From the NCBI GenBank assembly GCA_045545095.1, contig JAZQAG010000033.1, forward strand, positions 62,001 through 126,000: 64,000 bases of DNA. Direction: 5' to 3'. This stretch comes from Phocaeicola_A sp045545095 (GTDB taxonomy: Bacteria > Bacteroidota > Bacteroidia > Bacteroidales > Bacteroidaceae). The translations under genes were made by a program, and so were the position numbers. Below the pieces are notes generated by a model. The model ran no database searches. It had not been told where the DNA came from and saw nothing but the letters and a program-made list of their open reading frames with translations. Positions 54,319 to 63,490 of the stretch are shown here, piece by piece. Every line of letters starts with the position of its first letter. Within the stretch, counting starts at the first letter, position 1.

Positions 54319-54540
54319 ATGTATTGGACATTGGAATTAGCCTCTAAATTGGAGGACGCTCCTTGGCCTGCATCCAAGGATGAGTTGATTGATTATGCAG
54401 TGCGCTCAGGCGCTCCCCTTGAAGTTATAGAAAATTTGCAGGAGATAGAAGATGAAGGCGAAATTTATGAATCCATTGAAGATATTTGGCCTGACTATCC
54501 AAGTAAAGAGGATTTCTTTTTCAACGAGGATGAGTATTAA
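54319..54540 (+). CDS. DUF2795 domain small protein
   Basis: A 73-residue acidic protein: WTLELASKLEDAPWPASKDEL, YAVRSGAPLEVIENLQEI, then a tail rich in Asp and Glu ending FFFNEDEY. It matches the DUF2795 pattern seen in many Bacteroidetes. The function is unknown. It has its own promoter and a terminator-like hairpin after it, so it is an independent unit upstream of the T9SS operon. Confidence 0.85.
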   Translation: MYWTLELASKLEDAPWPASKDELIDYAVRSGAPLEVIENLQEIEDEGEIYESIEDIWPDYPSKEDFFFNEDEY

Positions 54541-54569
54541 GGGCTAAGAAATCTTAAGTATTTAAATAG

Positions 54570-54614
54570 CAGCGGGATAAACAGTGATAGTTTGTTTGTC
54601 CCGCTGTGTTTTAT
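54570..54614 (+). terminator. Terminator after the DUF2795 gene
   Basis: CAGCGGGA and TCCCGCTG pair, with further A-T and G-U pairs inside (54570 with 54606), followed by TGTTTTAT. It isolates the T9SS operon from upstream transcription. Confidence 0.8.
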
Positions 54615-54762
54615 GGTATGATATAGTACGTTCCTTGTTTAAATGATAATGTAATTTGTTAAAATGTAGCTGTTTGTTTAGAATAAATCTGCTTTGCGCA
54701 TTTTTAGTGCAAAAATAGGCAAGGGATAGAATAAATTGGTTTTTTTTGCGTTTGTTAAATCG

Positions 54763-55716
54763 ATGAATCGGTTCAAATACCTTATATTATATATATGCTT
54801 GTTGTTTAGTTGGCAAGTAAAGGCTCAGTATGATGCGCATTTTAGTCATTATTGGGCTATGCAATCGTATAGTAATCCTGCAAGTATTGGATTGGCAGGG
54901 AAATTGAATATTGCTGGAACTTATAGCGCTCAGCTTACAGGCTTTACTCGTAGTGCGAAAACTATGTATTTTGCAGCGGATTTGCCGCTATCCTTTCTCA
55001 ATGAATACCATAATGTTGGTTTGAACTTTTATAATGAAACTATCGGCTTGTTTACCAATCAACGTATTTCGTTGCAATATGCTTTTCGATTTCGTCTTTG
55101 GGGAGGTCGTTTGGCTGGAGGGGCTCAAATCGGAATGTTAAGTGAAAAGTTTGATGGTAGTAAAGTGGATTTTGGAGAGGCAGAAGGTTCAATGGCAAGT
55201 GATCCTGCATTTCCCAGTAGTGAAGTCGATGGTACTGGAGTGGATATAGGGGCCGGAATACATTATTTACATCCTAAGTTTTATGTAGGAATGTCTGTAT
55301 CTCATTTGAATTCACCTAAAATTATGTTGGGGGAGACAAATGAATTCAAGATAGCTCCTACATATTATTTAACAGGAGGATGCAATATTCCGTTAAAGAA
55401 TCCGTTATTATCCATACAGCCAACTTTGATGGCTCAAACGGACGGGGTGGCTTATAGGGTTGATATTACAGGGCGCCTTACTTATAGTTACGATGAAAAA
55501 AAGTACTATGGTGGTATTAGCTATACTCCTACAATTTCGTGTACAGTATTGCTTGGGACCATTTTCCAAGGGATACATTTCGGCTATGCTTATGAATTGT
55601 TTACGAATCAGATCGGAGTGGGAAATGGCAATCATAGTTTAATGGTAGGATACCAAATGGATTTGGATTTCTTCAAAAAGGGGAAAAACAGACATAAAAG
55701 CGTCCGAATACTCTAA
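54763..55716 (+). CDS. porP: PorP/SprF family type IX secretion outer-membrane protein
   Basis: A 317-residue outer-membrane beta-barrel with a signal peptide (LILYICLLFSWQVKAQ, cleavage near residue 22). The YDAHFSHYWAMQSYSNPASIGLAG start and LGLNFYNE-like strands define the PorP/SprF family (TIGR03519). In Porphyromonas gingivalis PorP works with PorK, PorL, PorM and PorN in the type IX secretion system. I chose the ATG at 54763; a TTG at 54736 would add nine residues. It lies 16 bases before gldK and opens the operon. No consensus promoter was found upstream. Confidence 0.92.
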   Translation: MNRFKYLILYICLLFSWQVKAQYDAHFSHYWAMQSYSNPASIGLAGKLNIAGTYSAQLTGFTRSAKTMYFAADLPLSFLNEYHNVGLNFYNETIGLFTNQRISLQYAFRFRLWGGRLAGGAQIGMLSEKFDGSKVDFGEAEGSMASDPAFPSSEVDGTGVDIGAGIHYLHPKFYVGMSVSHLNSPKIMLGETNEFKIAPTYYLTGGCNIPLKNPLLSIQPTLMAQTDGVAYRVDITGRLTYSYDEKKYYGGISYTPTISCTVLLGTIFQGIHFGYAYELFTNQIGVGNGNHSLMVGYQMDLDFFKKGKNRHKSVRIL

Positions 55717-55732
55717 TGTTTAGTAGATAGAT

Positions 55733-57211
55733 ATGAAAAGAAACAGAACAAAAAAGAATATGAAAAAGTTCGGAAATATATGGAGCCTGTTGGTCGTTGT
55801 TGCCATACAGGCAATATTGATGTCATCCTGTATGGGAGGCGGAAAGAATGCCATGGCTATGGGTGGAGAATTGACAGGCGTCAGTGGCATTGGTGTCAGC
55901 GAACCAGCTCCTTATGGTATGGTGTTAATCGAAAAAGGGTCTCTGAAAGTGGGAACCGATGAAACAGACAGTTTATGGGGGACATCCATTCCTACAAGGG
56001 AAATTTCAGTTGATGCTTTTTGGATGGATGATACAGAAGTGACAAATGCCGAGTACCGCCAGTTCTTATATTGGGTACGTGACTCCATTATTCGTGAACG
56101 ATTAGCTGATCCAGCTTATGGTGGAGATGAGACATATAAAATTGAAGAAGATGAATATGGAGAACCTGTTACTCCCCATTTGAATTGGAAGAAGAAAATT
56201 CCATGGAAAAAGCCGACAGAAGATGAACAGAGGGCTATTGAGAGCGTATATGTACATCATCCAATTGACGGTGTAAAAATGTTGGATGCCAAACAGATGA
56301 ATTATCGGTATGAAGTGTTTGATTATGTTCAGGCAGCCTTGCGCCGTAATCGTTTGAATCCTGCTGAGCGTAATAAAAATACAGACGTTGTAGTAAATCC
56401 TGACGAAATTGTCATGATTTCAAAGGATACCGCTTATATAGACGAGGACGGACGTATTGTGCGTGAGACTATTACTCGTCCGTTGACTGGGTTACATGAT
56501 TTTTTGAACACGTATATCGTGAATATTTATCCAGATACGACTTGTTGGGTTAATGATTTTCAAAATGCAAGTAACGAATCTTATATGCGTCTTTATTTCA
56601 GCCATCCTAACTATAATGACTATCCTGTAGTAGGTGTCAGTTGGGAGCAGGCCAATGCATTTTGTGCATGGCGTACAGAATTTCTGTTGAAAGGCTTGGG
56701 AAAGGCTGCTCAATATATCCAGAGATATCGGTTGCCGACCGAAGTTGAATGGGAATATGCAGCGCGCGGGAAGGAAGGTAATCCATTTCCTTGGAAACAG
56801 GAAGAATCAAAATCTGAAGATGGTTGCTTCTTTGCTAATTTTAAGCCTGATCGGGGTAATTATACACAAGATGGTAATCTGATAACTTCTCGAGTTGGAA
56901 CTTATAGCGCAAATTCAAATGGTTTGTATGATATGGCGGGCAATGTGGCGGAATGGACGTCTACAGTGTATACTGAAGCTGGCGTTTTGTCAATGAGTGA
57001 TTTGAATCCCAACATCGAATATAATGCTGCCAAAGAAGATCCATATCGGATGAAAAAGAAAAGTGTACGTGGAGGTTCATGGAAAGATCCGGAAACATTT
57101 ATTCGTTCAGCATGGCGAACCTATGAATATCAGAATGAAACCCGCTCGTATATTGGATTCAGATGTGTGCGTACGCAGGTTTCCAATAGTAATAAGAAAC
57201 AGAGACGATAA
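55733..57211 (+). CDS. gldK: GldK/PorK type IX secretion lipoprotein
   Basis: A 492-residue lipoprotein (lipobox before cysteine in ILMSSC, near residue 33) with a formylglycine-generating-enzyme-like sulfatase-modifying domain. Visible motifs are VDAFWMDDTEVTNAEYRQF, YPVVGVSWEQANAFCAWR, RLPTEVEWEYAARG, NGLYDMAGNVAEW and RGGSWKDP. In T9SS the domain is not an active FGE: with GldN it forms a ring under the outer membrane. An alternative ATG at 55760 would shorten the N-terminus by nine residues. It is followed by gldL after 31 bases. Confidence 0.94.
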   Translation: MKRNRTKKNMKKFGNIWSLLVVVAIQAILMSSCMGGGKNAMAMGGELTGVSGIGVSEPAPYGMVLIEKGSLKVGTDETDSLWGTSIPTREISVDAFWMDDTEVTNAEYRQFLYWVRDSIIRERLADPAYGGDETYKIEEDEYGEPVTPHLNWKKKIPWKKPTEDEQRAIESVYVHHPIDGVKMLDAKQMNYRYEVFDYVQAALRRNRLNPAERNKNTDVVVNPDEIVMISKDTAYIDEDGRIVRETITRPLTGLHDFLNTYIVNIYPDTTCWVNDFQNASNESYMRLYFSHPNYNDYPVVGVSWEQANAFCAWRTEFLLKGLGKAAQYIQRYRLPTEVEWEYAARGKEGNPFPWKQEESKSEDGCFFANFKPDRGNYTQDGNLITSRVGTYSANSNGLYDMAGNVAEWTSTVYTEAGVLSMSDLNPNIEYNAAKEDPYRMKKKSVRGGSWKDPETFIRSAWRTYEYQNETRSYIGFRCVRTQVSNSNKKQRR

Positions 57212-57242
57212 ATAAGAATATTAACAATAGTTTATAATAAAT

Positions 57243-58079
57243 ATGTCAGGAATCAAACAATTGAATATATTGGCCAAGATACAGCGCTGGCTGAATAGTG
57301 TGAACGGTAAGACATTCATGAACTACGCTTATAGTTGGGGTGCTGCTATAGTTGTGTTAGGTGCTTTGTTCAAAATTACCCATTTGCCAGGCGGAAATAT
57401 TATGCTGTTTATCGGTATGGGTACTGAGGTATTAGTATTTTTTATTTCAGGCTTTGATCGTCCTTTTGATGTTGCTCTACAACGTGAAATTGCTGATGCA
57501 GAAGAGAATGAAAGACTTTCATCAGGGACAAATGGAGTTGGTGGCGTTGTTGGTGGCGGTACAGTAGTTATTGCTGGTGGTGGTCCTGCAGTTATTGGCG
57601 GTAGCTCTGCTATTATTGGTGGAACTTGTACTCCAGTCTCAGGTGATGTGGATGTAAATCTGAATGATGTCAATCCTGTTGAAGCTACAGGAGGAACTCC
57701 TGTGGTATTAGGTGGTGGCGGAGGGTATGTAGGAGGCCCGGTCGGCGGTCAACCTTTTACTACAGAAATGGAAGAGGCTACAACTAAATATGTCGAACAG
57801 TTGCAAAAACTTACAGAGACTTTAGAAAAGGTCTCTAAGCAAGCAGAGTTGATGACTGGGGAGACTGAAGAAATGGCTGTCATGAATAGAAATATCACAG
57901 GAATAAATGCTATGTATGAACTGCAGTTCAGAACTGTCAGTGCACAAATGGCTACCATTGACCAAATTAATGAAGAAAACAGAAAAATGGTTAAACGTAT
58001 TGAGGAACTCAATGCGGTATACACCCGTATGTTGGAGGCCATGACCACAAATATGAATATGAATCTGAATAAGCAATAA
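57243..58079 (+). CDS. gldL: GldL/PorL type IX secretion inner-membrane motor protein
   Basis: A 278-residue protein with two transmembrane helices (about residues 25-45 and 50-70, containing YAYSWGAAIVVLGALFKITH and the FIGMGTEVLVFFISGFD segment). The conserved glutamate in the second helix is thought to use the proton gradient. A long coiled coil follows near residues 175-270. Between them sits a glycine- and valine-rich stretch of about 75 residues (near 95-172: GGGTVVIAGGGPAVIGG, GGGGGYVGGPVGG), which I do not recall in characterised GldL. With GldM it forms the motor that powers secretion. Confidence 0.93.
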   Translation: MSGIKQLNILAKIQRWLNSVNGKTFMNYAYSWGAAIVVLGALFKITHLPGGNIMLFIGMGTEVLVFFISGFDRPFDVALQREIADAEENERLSSGTNGVGGVVGGGTVVIAGGGPAVIGGSSAIIGGTCTPVSGDVDVNLNDVNPVEATGGTPVVLGGGGGYVGGPVGGQPFTTEMEEATTKYVEQLQKLTETLEKVSKQAELMTGETEEMAVMNRNITGINAMYELQFRTVSAQMATIDQINEENRKMVKRIEELNAVYTRMLEAMTTNMNMNLNKQ

Positions 58080-58165
58080 ATAAGTTGGTAAGAATCGGTT
58101 GGCGGTTGTCAAGGTAGTGTATACTTTTATCCGTCATTAACTCTTAATTCATTAACTGAATAATT

Positions 58166-59734
58166 ATGGCAGGAAATAATCACGGTGAAAGTCCACGCCA
58201 AAAAATGATAAATTTGATGTACTTGGTATTGCTGGCCATGCTAGCGCTCAATGTATCATCTGATGTTCTCAAAGGATTCTCGCTGGTCGATGAGAGCTTG
58301 AATCGCTCTACGGCCAATGCAACCATGCAGAATAGTGCAATTTATCAGAATTTTGCAGATTATATGGCTAAGAATCCTGAAAAGGTGGGGGAATGGAATG
58401 AGCGTGCGCTATATGTAAAACGTATATCTGATACCATTTATAATTTGGCAGAGAATCTCAAGTGGCAAATTGTACGTACATCTGATGGCGAAGATGCTGA
58501 TGTAAATAATATTGCCAATAAGGAAGATCTTGAAGCTGCTACGACGGTTATGTTGGCCCCTATTAGTGGACAAGGAGGAAAACTTTATGATGCAATTAAT
58601 CATTATCGTACAGAAATCCTTAAGATGGTGAACGATACCATTCAACGTAATATTATTAGTAGCAATTTGAGCACGGAAATTCCTACATCTGGCCTGTTGC
58701 TGGGTAAAAACTGGCAAGAGTATATGTTTGAGAATACTCCAGTTGTGGCAGCTGTAACATTGTTGACTAAATTACAGAATGATGTGCGTTATGCAGAAGG
58801 AGAAGTCCTTCATACGCTTGAAAAGAATATTGATGTGGGCGATTTGCGTGTGAATCAGATTGATGCTTTTGTTATTCCTAATTCTCAAAGCGTAGTGCGT
58901 GGAGGAAAGTTTTCTGCCCGTATAATTTTGGCAGCAGTGGATTCCACTCAGCGGCCTGATATATTCATTGGCGGTGAGCGTTTTGACAGTGAAACGGGTG
59001 TTTATGAGAAGATTTGCAATAGCACGGGTGATTACACATTGGATGGATATATGGAACTTGACCATGGAAATGGTGATGTGCTTCGTCGTGAATTCTCTCA
59101 AAAATACACCGTTGTAGAGCCTTCTGCTACAGTATCTGCGACACTGATGAATGTGTTATATGCAGGATACGACAATCCCATCAGTATTTCTGTACCTGGT
59201 GTGCCGAATAATCGTATACGTGCAACGATGTCTAATGGAACACTGACTTCAGTCTCTGGAGGGTATATTGCTCGTCCAGCAGAAATTGGTAAGGATGCAG
59301 AGATTACCGTTACGGCTGAGATGGAAGGACGGAGTCAGGTGATGGCCAAGTATGCATTCCGTGTACGTCAATTGCCAGATCCGATGCCTTTTATAGAATA
59401 CAAAGATCAGGATGGAAATTTACAACGTTATCGTGGAGGAGGTGCTCCACTTTCAAAAGGGCAACTTTTACAGGCTGAAGGTATTGTTGCGGCCATTGAT
59501 GATGGTTTGTTGAATATTGGGTTCCGTGTAATTAGTTTTGAAACTCTTTTCTTTGACAATATGGGTAATGCTGTTCCTGAAGTGTCTACTGGAGCTGCAT
59601 TTTCTCCTCGTCAGAAAGATCTTTTCCGCAAACTTGGCCGTGGAAAACGTTTCTTTATTACGGGTGTCAAAGCTGTAGGTCCTGATGGTATTGAGCGTCA
59701 GTTGCCGGCAGCCTTGGAGGTGAAAGTTCAGTAA
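58166..59734 (+). CDS. gldM: GldM/PorM type IX secretion periplasmic shaft protein
   Basis: A 522-residue protein. A single N-terminal helix (LMYLVLLAMLALNVSSDVL, residues 13-31) anchors it next to GldL. Four periplasmic domains follow, with SLVDESLNRS near 35 and PYIEYKD-like and GIVAAIDDGL segments in the last domain. It spans the periplasm as a dimer and transmits motor rotation to GldKN. The gene lies 86 bases after gldL, with a small gap but no terminator, and 31 bases before gldN. The length is normal. Confidence 0.94.
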   Translation: MAGNNHGESPRQKMINLMYLVLLAMLALNVSSDVLKGFSLVDESLNRSTANATMQNSAIYQNFADYMAKNPEKVGEWNERALYVKRISDTIYNLAENLKWQIVRTSDGEDADVNNIANKEDLEAATTVMLAPISGQGGKLYDAINHYRTEILKMVNDTIQRNIISSNLSTEIPTSGLLLGKNWQEYMFENTPVVAAVTLLTKLQNDVRYAEGEVLHTLEKNIDVGDLRVNQIDAFVIPNSQSVVRGGKFSARIILAAVDSTQRPDIFIGGERFDSETGVYEKICNSTGDYTLDGYMELDHGNGDVLRREFSQKYTVVEPSATVSATLMNVLYAGYDNPISISVPGVPNNRIRATMSNGTLTSVSGGYIARPAEIGKDAEITVTAEMEGRSQVMAKYAFRVRQLPDPMPFIEYKDQDGNLQRYRGGGAPLSKGQLLQAEGIVAAIDDGLLNIGFRVISFETLFFDNMGNAVPEVSTGAAFSPRQKDLFRKLGRGKRFFITGVKAVGPDGIERQLPAALEVKVQ

Positions 59735-59765
59735 TTAAGAATATAATTATGATATAACAATAGGT

Positions 59766-60815
59766 ATGAAACGTATATTATTCATAATCATTGCCGCGTT
59801 TTTGGCATTACAGGTTGTAGCACAGCCTCCTCGTCGTAGGGCTAAAGCTCAGGAAGAAGTAAAGAAAGAGTCCACTTCTTCTATTGCACTTTCTGATCGT
59901 GCTAAGATTCAGTATAATGTGACGACAGATATTCCGGAGGAGGTCGTGTGGAAACGCGATGTTTATAGAACCTTGAATTTGGAAAAGGATTGTAATGCTG
60001 TGTTATACTATCCCGTAGAACCGTTGAATGGTCAGATGAATCTCTTCACGTTGTTATTTAAGCTTTTGCTTGATGATGAAATTCCTGCGTATGAATATCG
60101 GTTAGACGGAACAGAAGTTTTGACGGCTGAGAATAAGGTTAATGTACGCGATGTTCTTGACCGTTTCCACGTTCTATATGAAGAAAAAGATGGCAAAATC
60201 GTTGTGGACAATAGTGATATTCCTTCATCCGAGGTGTTGAGTTACTATGTAAAGGAGAGTTCATATTATGATCAGCGTACTGCAACGTATCAAACTCGTG
60301 TGACAGCCCTTTGCCCCGTACTTCATCGGGATGATGGATTCTCGGAGAAGGCTACTAAATACCCAATGTTTTGGGTAAACTACGATGAGGTTAATCCTTA
60401 TCTCGAGCGGATGAGTGTAATGACGAGCAGTTATAACAATGCTTCAAATATGAGTATCAATGATTTCTTTGTGACTCGTCGTTATAAGGGGGATATATAT
60501 AAAACAACGAACCTCCGTAATCTGACTATAGCACAATATTGTGAAACGGATAGTGCGGTTGTCAAAGAACAAAAGCGCATCGAAGGACAGTTGGTTGCTT
60601 TTGAGCGTAATCTTTGGGAAAGACCAAAGGTCGAAGAGCCTGCTGATACTACAACAGTGGCTAAAGATGAAGAGAAAGCCGATAAAAAGGAAAAGAAAAG
60701 TTCACGGCGTGCTTCTCGTTCCTCTGGAGAAAAGGAAGAAAAGGTTGAAAAGAAAGAAAGTAAGAAAGCAACACCTTCTGCACCTCGTGTTTCTGTGCGC
60801 AGACAACGTAGATAA
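59766..60815 (+). CDS. gldN: GldN/PorN type IX secretion periplasmic ring protein
   Basis: A 349-residue secreted protein (signal peptide ending LQVVAQ). The core contains VVWKRDVYRTLNLEKDCNAVLYYPVEP, NLFTLLFKLLLD and YEEVNPY-type segments typical of GldN. It pairs with GldK in the ring. The last 50 residues or so are an unusual, highly charged Lys/Glu/Ser/Arg tail (KADKKEKKSSRR, EKVEKKESKK, RVSVRRQRR) that may contact other ring proteins or peptidoglycan; that is inference. A perfect terminator follows, which ends the operon. Confidence 0.93.
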   Translation: MKRILFIIIAAFLALQVVAQPPRRRAKAQEEVKKESTSSIALSDRAKIQYNVTTDIPEEVVWKRDVYRTLNLEKDCNAVLYYPVEPLNGQMNLFTLLFKLLLDDEIPAYEYRLDGTEVLTAENKVNVRDVLDRFHVLYEEKDGKIVVDNSDIPSSEVLSYYVKESSYYDQRTATYQTRVTALCPVLHRDDGFSEKATKYPMFWVNYDEVNPYLERMSVMTSSYNNASNMSINDFFVTRRYKGDIYKTTNLRNLTIAQYCETDSAVVKEQKRIEGQLVAFERNLWERPKVEEPADTTTVAKDEEKADKKEKKSSRRASRSSGEKEEKVEKKESKKATPSAPRVSVRRQRR

Positions 60816-60865
60816 GAGTGCGGTTTGGTGTAGGTAATGCCTGCGACAAATTGTCGATTATAGGT

Positions 60866-60906
60866 AAAAAGTCCGTAATGCTGGTGATATGCATTACGGA
60901 CTTTTT
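60866..60906. terminator. Bidirectional terminator between gldN and priA
   Basis: AAAAAGTCCGTAATGC and GCATTACGGACTTTTT form a perfect 16-bp stem around a 9-base loop, between convergent genes. Confidence 0.95.
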
Positions 60907-60929
60907 ATTGATGAGGCTTTTGGATCGTA

Positions 60930-63431
60930 TCAGGAAGGGTCCATGTCAAAGTAGATGATGCCGGAGCGAAAGTTAGGATTGCTCAGTAACCATTCTCGTA
61001 CAGTAGTCAGTCTTTCCCGGACTTTAGGAAGAGAAACTGTGGCTTCCAGTTTGATGATGATTTTTTGGATATACATGGTTTGTACACGTGCTACAGGTGG
61101 TGCTTCAGGACCCAATATACGGTCTCCGAATATTGAGCGCAGTTGTGTGGCCATATTTTTTGCCATTGATTCCAATATGTCTGCCTGTCGGTGCTTCAGG
61201 AACACATAGACAAGACGGTAATAAGGAGGGTATCGGAATAGTAGTCTTTCTGCCAATTGGTCATCGTAGAGACCTTGATAGTCATTGCGTACCACTTGGT
61301 GAATGACAAGGGCGTCTTTGCTGCGTGTTTGTAATACTACCAGTCCTTGTTTGCCTTTTCGTCCTGCTCGTCCGGCTACCTGTGCCATTAACTGGAAGGC
61401 CCGTTCGTGCGAGCGGAAGTCGGGAAAGTTCATCATGGAATCTGCGTCCATGATTCCTACCACACTGACATGTTCAAAATCCAGTCCTTTGGAGACCATT
61501 TGTGTTCCAATGAGTATATCCGTTTTTCGTTGTTGGAAGTCATGAATGATGCGTTCATATGCTTGCCGGGTACGTGTGGTATCCAAATCCATACGGGCTA
61601 TCCGTGCATTAGGAAACATTTCCTGGATACTTTCTTCGATGCGCTCAGTACCGAATCCACGGTGGCGTATGTCGGTGCTTTCACAGGCTGGACATTTGGA
61701 AGGAATCTGGTATGTATATCCACAGTAGTGGCAAGTCAATTGGTTCAGTCCCCGGTGGTATGTCAGACTGACATCGCAATTCTTGCAACGGGGTACCCAT
61801 CCACATGTTTTGCATTCTACCATTGGAGCAAAACCGCGTCTGTTTTGGAAAAGGATAATTTGTTCACCTTGTTCCAAGGCTTTTCTCATATGTCCTAATA
61901 AAACGGGAGAGAAAGGGCCATTCATGCGACGCTTATGGCTCAGTTCAGCAATGTCCACGACCTCTATTTGGGGCAACTGGATGGATTGGTGGCGTTTGGT
62001 CAGTGCAACCAATCCATATTTCCCAGTCAGTGCGTTGTAGTAACTTTCTATGCTTGGAGTCGCGGTTCCCAGCAACACCTTGGCACCCTGCATATGAGCC
62101 AATACGATGGCTGCATTCCGGGCATGGTATCTGGGAGCAGGGTCTTGTTGTTTGTAGGTATTTTCGTGTTCTTCATCCACGATGATGAGTCCCAAATTCC
62201 TGAAAGGTAGAAATATCGATGAACGTACACCCAAAATGATGTCGTAGCTATCGGAAGAGAGTTGCTTTTGCCAAATTTCTACCCTTTCCGCATCGGGAAA
62301 TTTGGAGTGATATACTCCTAAGCGGTTGCCGAAAACCCGTTTCAGACGTTCTGTTATTTGGGTGGTCAGAGCGATTTCCGGTAGCAGGTAAAGTATCTGT
62401 TTCCCACTTTTCAATGCTTGTTGAATCAGGTGGATATATATTTCTGTCTTTCCACTGGAAGTCACACCATGGAGCAAGCATACATTCTTCGTCTGAAATT
62501 CCTCTTCTATTTTTTTATAGGCATCTGTTTGATAGGGGTTAAGAGGATTCACCGGAAACGTCTCCGTTTCCCCTCCTTTCTCCAATCGCCCGATTTCCTG
62601 GGTATAAGACTCAAAGATACCTTTCTCAATCATTTGGGAAAGGATGGCTGGCGAATTTCCTGATGCTGCTAACAGTTCTTTCTTGCTTATTGATTCGGTG
62701 TCCAAACTGATATAGCTCATCAGCAGTTGTTGTTGCTTTGGTGCCCGCTTCAGACTTTCTAAGATTTGGGGCAATGCCTCTTCACCATGAGCATTCTCTG
62801 TCAGGCGGATATATATTTCTGTTTTGGGCTTATAGGCTTGTTTGATTTCTTCTTTTATGAGGATAGCCTCTTTGCGGAGCAGGGAGTTGATGGCGGGAAG
62901 TATATTCTTTATGCCGGTTTCCTTTTCGATATGGGAAACGGTACGTTCTTTATTGTCTGTCAACAAGAGGTAAATTTTTTCCTCGTTGGGTAAGAATTTC
63001 TCTCCCACAGGGGAAAAATCCGGATTGATTTCGATATGTGTTTCGCTCTCCAGTTTCATCCCCGATGGGAGGGCGGCTTTATAAACGTCCCCCATGGTGC
63101 AGAGGTAATAGTCTGCTATCCATTGCCAAAATTTCAATTGCTCAGGCAATACGATAGGGTGGTAGTCCAGTATTTCGTAGATTTCCTTTATCTCATAATC
63201 TCCTTTGGGTGGTATGTCGTGCAAACGGACGATGATGGCCGTATAGAATCTCTTCTGTCCGAATGAGACAATAACCCGGCTGCCCACCTCAACTTTCCCC
63301 TTCATGTTATGGGGTAACTTGTAGGTGTAGCTGTTTGCCAAGGGGAAAGGGACGATGACATCGGCATAGAGGGGATGCCCCTCCCCCTTACCCTTCTCAA
63401 GGGACGGGAGTGGAATGTTTGGCTTGTTCAT
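60930..63431 (-). CDS. priA: Primosomal protein N' (PriA replication-restart helicase)
   Basis: An 833-residue superfamily-2 helicase. The N-terminal 3'-DNA-binding domain starts at YADVIVPFPLANSYTY. The helicase core has Walker A GVTSSGKTEIY near 320 and IVDEEHENTYK, and eight zinc-binding cysteines span about 538-585 (CKTCGWVPRCKNC, CHYCG, CPAC). It restarts stalled forks by reloading the replicative helicase. The first 21 residues (NKPNIPLPSLEKGKGEG) are not typical: they are encoded by a CCCTT/AAGGG repeat array. The ATG at 63431 is the only in-frame start before the conserved region. Confidence 0.95.
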   Translation of the reverse strand: MNKPNIPLPSLEKGKGEGHPLYADVIVPFPLANSYTYKLPHNMKGKVEVGSRVIVSFGQKRFYTAIIVRLHDIPPKGDYEIKEIYEILDYHPIVLPEQLKFWQWIADYYLCTMGDVYKAALPSGMKLESETHIEINPDFSPVGEKFLPNEEKIYLLLTDNKERTVSHIEKETGIKNILPAINSLLRKEAILIKEEIKQAYKPKTEIYIRLTENAHGEEALPQILESLKRAPKQQQLLMSYISLDTESISKKELLAASGNSPAILSQMIEKGIFESYTQEIGRLEKGGETETFPVNPLNPYQTDAYKKIEEEFQTKNVCLLHGVTSSGKTEIYIHLIQQALKSGKQILYLLPEIALTTQITERLKRVFGNRLGVYHSKFPDAERVEIWQKQLSSDSYDIILGVRSSIFLPFRNLGLIIVDEEHENTYKQQDPAPRYHARNAAIVLAHMQGAKVLLGTATPSIESYYNALTGKYGLVALTKRHQSIQLPQIEVVDIAELSHKRRMNGPFSPVLLGHMRKALEQGEQIILFQNRRGFAPMVECKTCGWVPRCKNCDVSLTYHRGLNQLTCHYCGYTYQIPSKCPACESTDIRHRGFGTERIEESIQEMFPNARIARMDLDTTRTRQAYERIIHDFQQRKTDILIGTQMVSKGLDFEHVSVVGIMDADSMMNFPDFRSHERAFQLMAQVAGRAGRKGKQGLVVLQTRSKDALVIHQVVRNDYQGLYDDQLAERLLFRYPPYYRLVYVFLKHRQADILESMAKNMATQLRSIFGDRILGPEAPPVARVQTMYIQKIIIKLEATVSLPKVRERLTTVREWLLSNPNFRSGIIYFDMDPS

Positions 63432-63484
63432 GAGTCAAAAGGTTTTTACTCTCCTCCCTTGGGAAGGATAAGGGAGAGAGGGCC
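63371..63484. repeat. Opposed CCCTCCC/GGGAAGG arrays at the priA start
   Basis: The plus-strand segment 63371-63411 (CCCCTCCCCCTTACCC, CTTCTCAAGGG) is closely matched in inverse by 63450-63484 (CTCCCTTGGGAAGG, ATAAGGGAGAGAGGG). The priA start codon lies in the core between the arms. The right arm ends 7 bases from the stop of the HD phosphodiesterase gene. Confidence 0.75.
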
Positions 63485-63490
63485 TTCTTG

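Noticed and set aside
54763..60815. Naming the GldKLMN operon as gliding motility machinery
   Set aside because: The Gld names are historical. Core gliding adhesin genes are absent from the window, and in non-gliding Bacteroidales the same proteins serve secretion.
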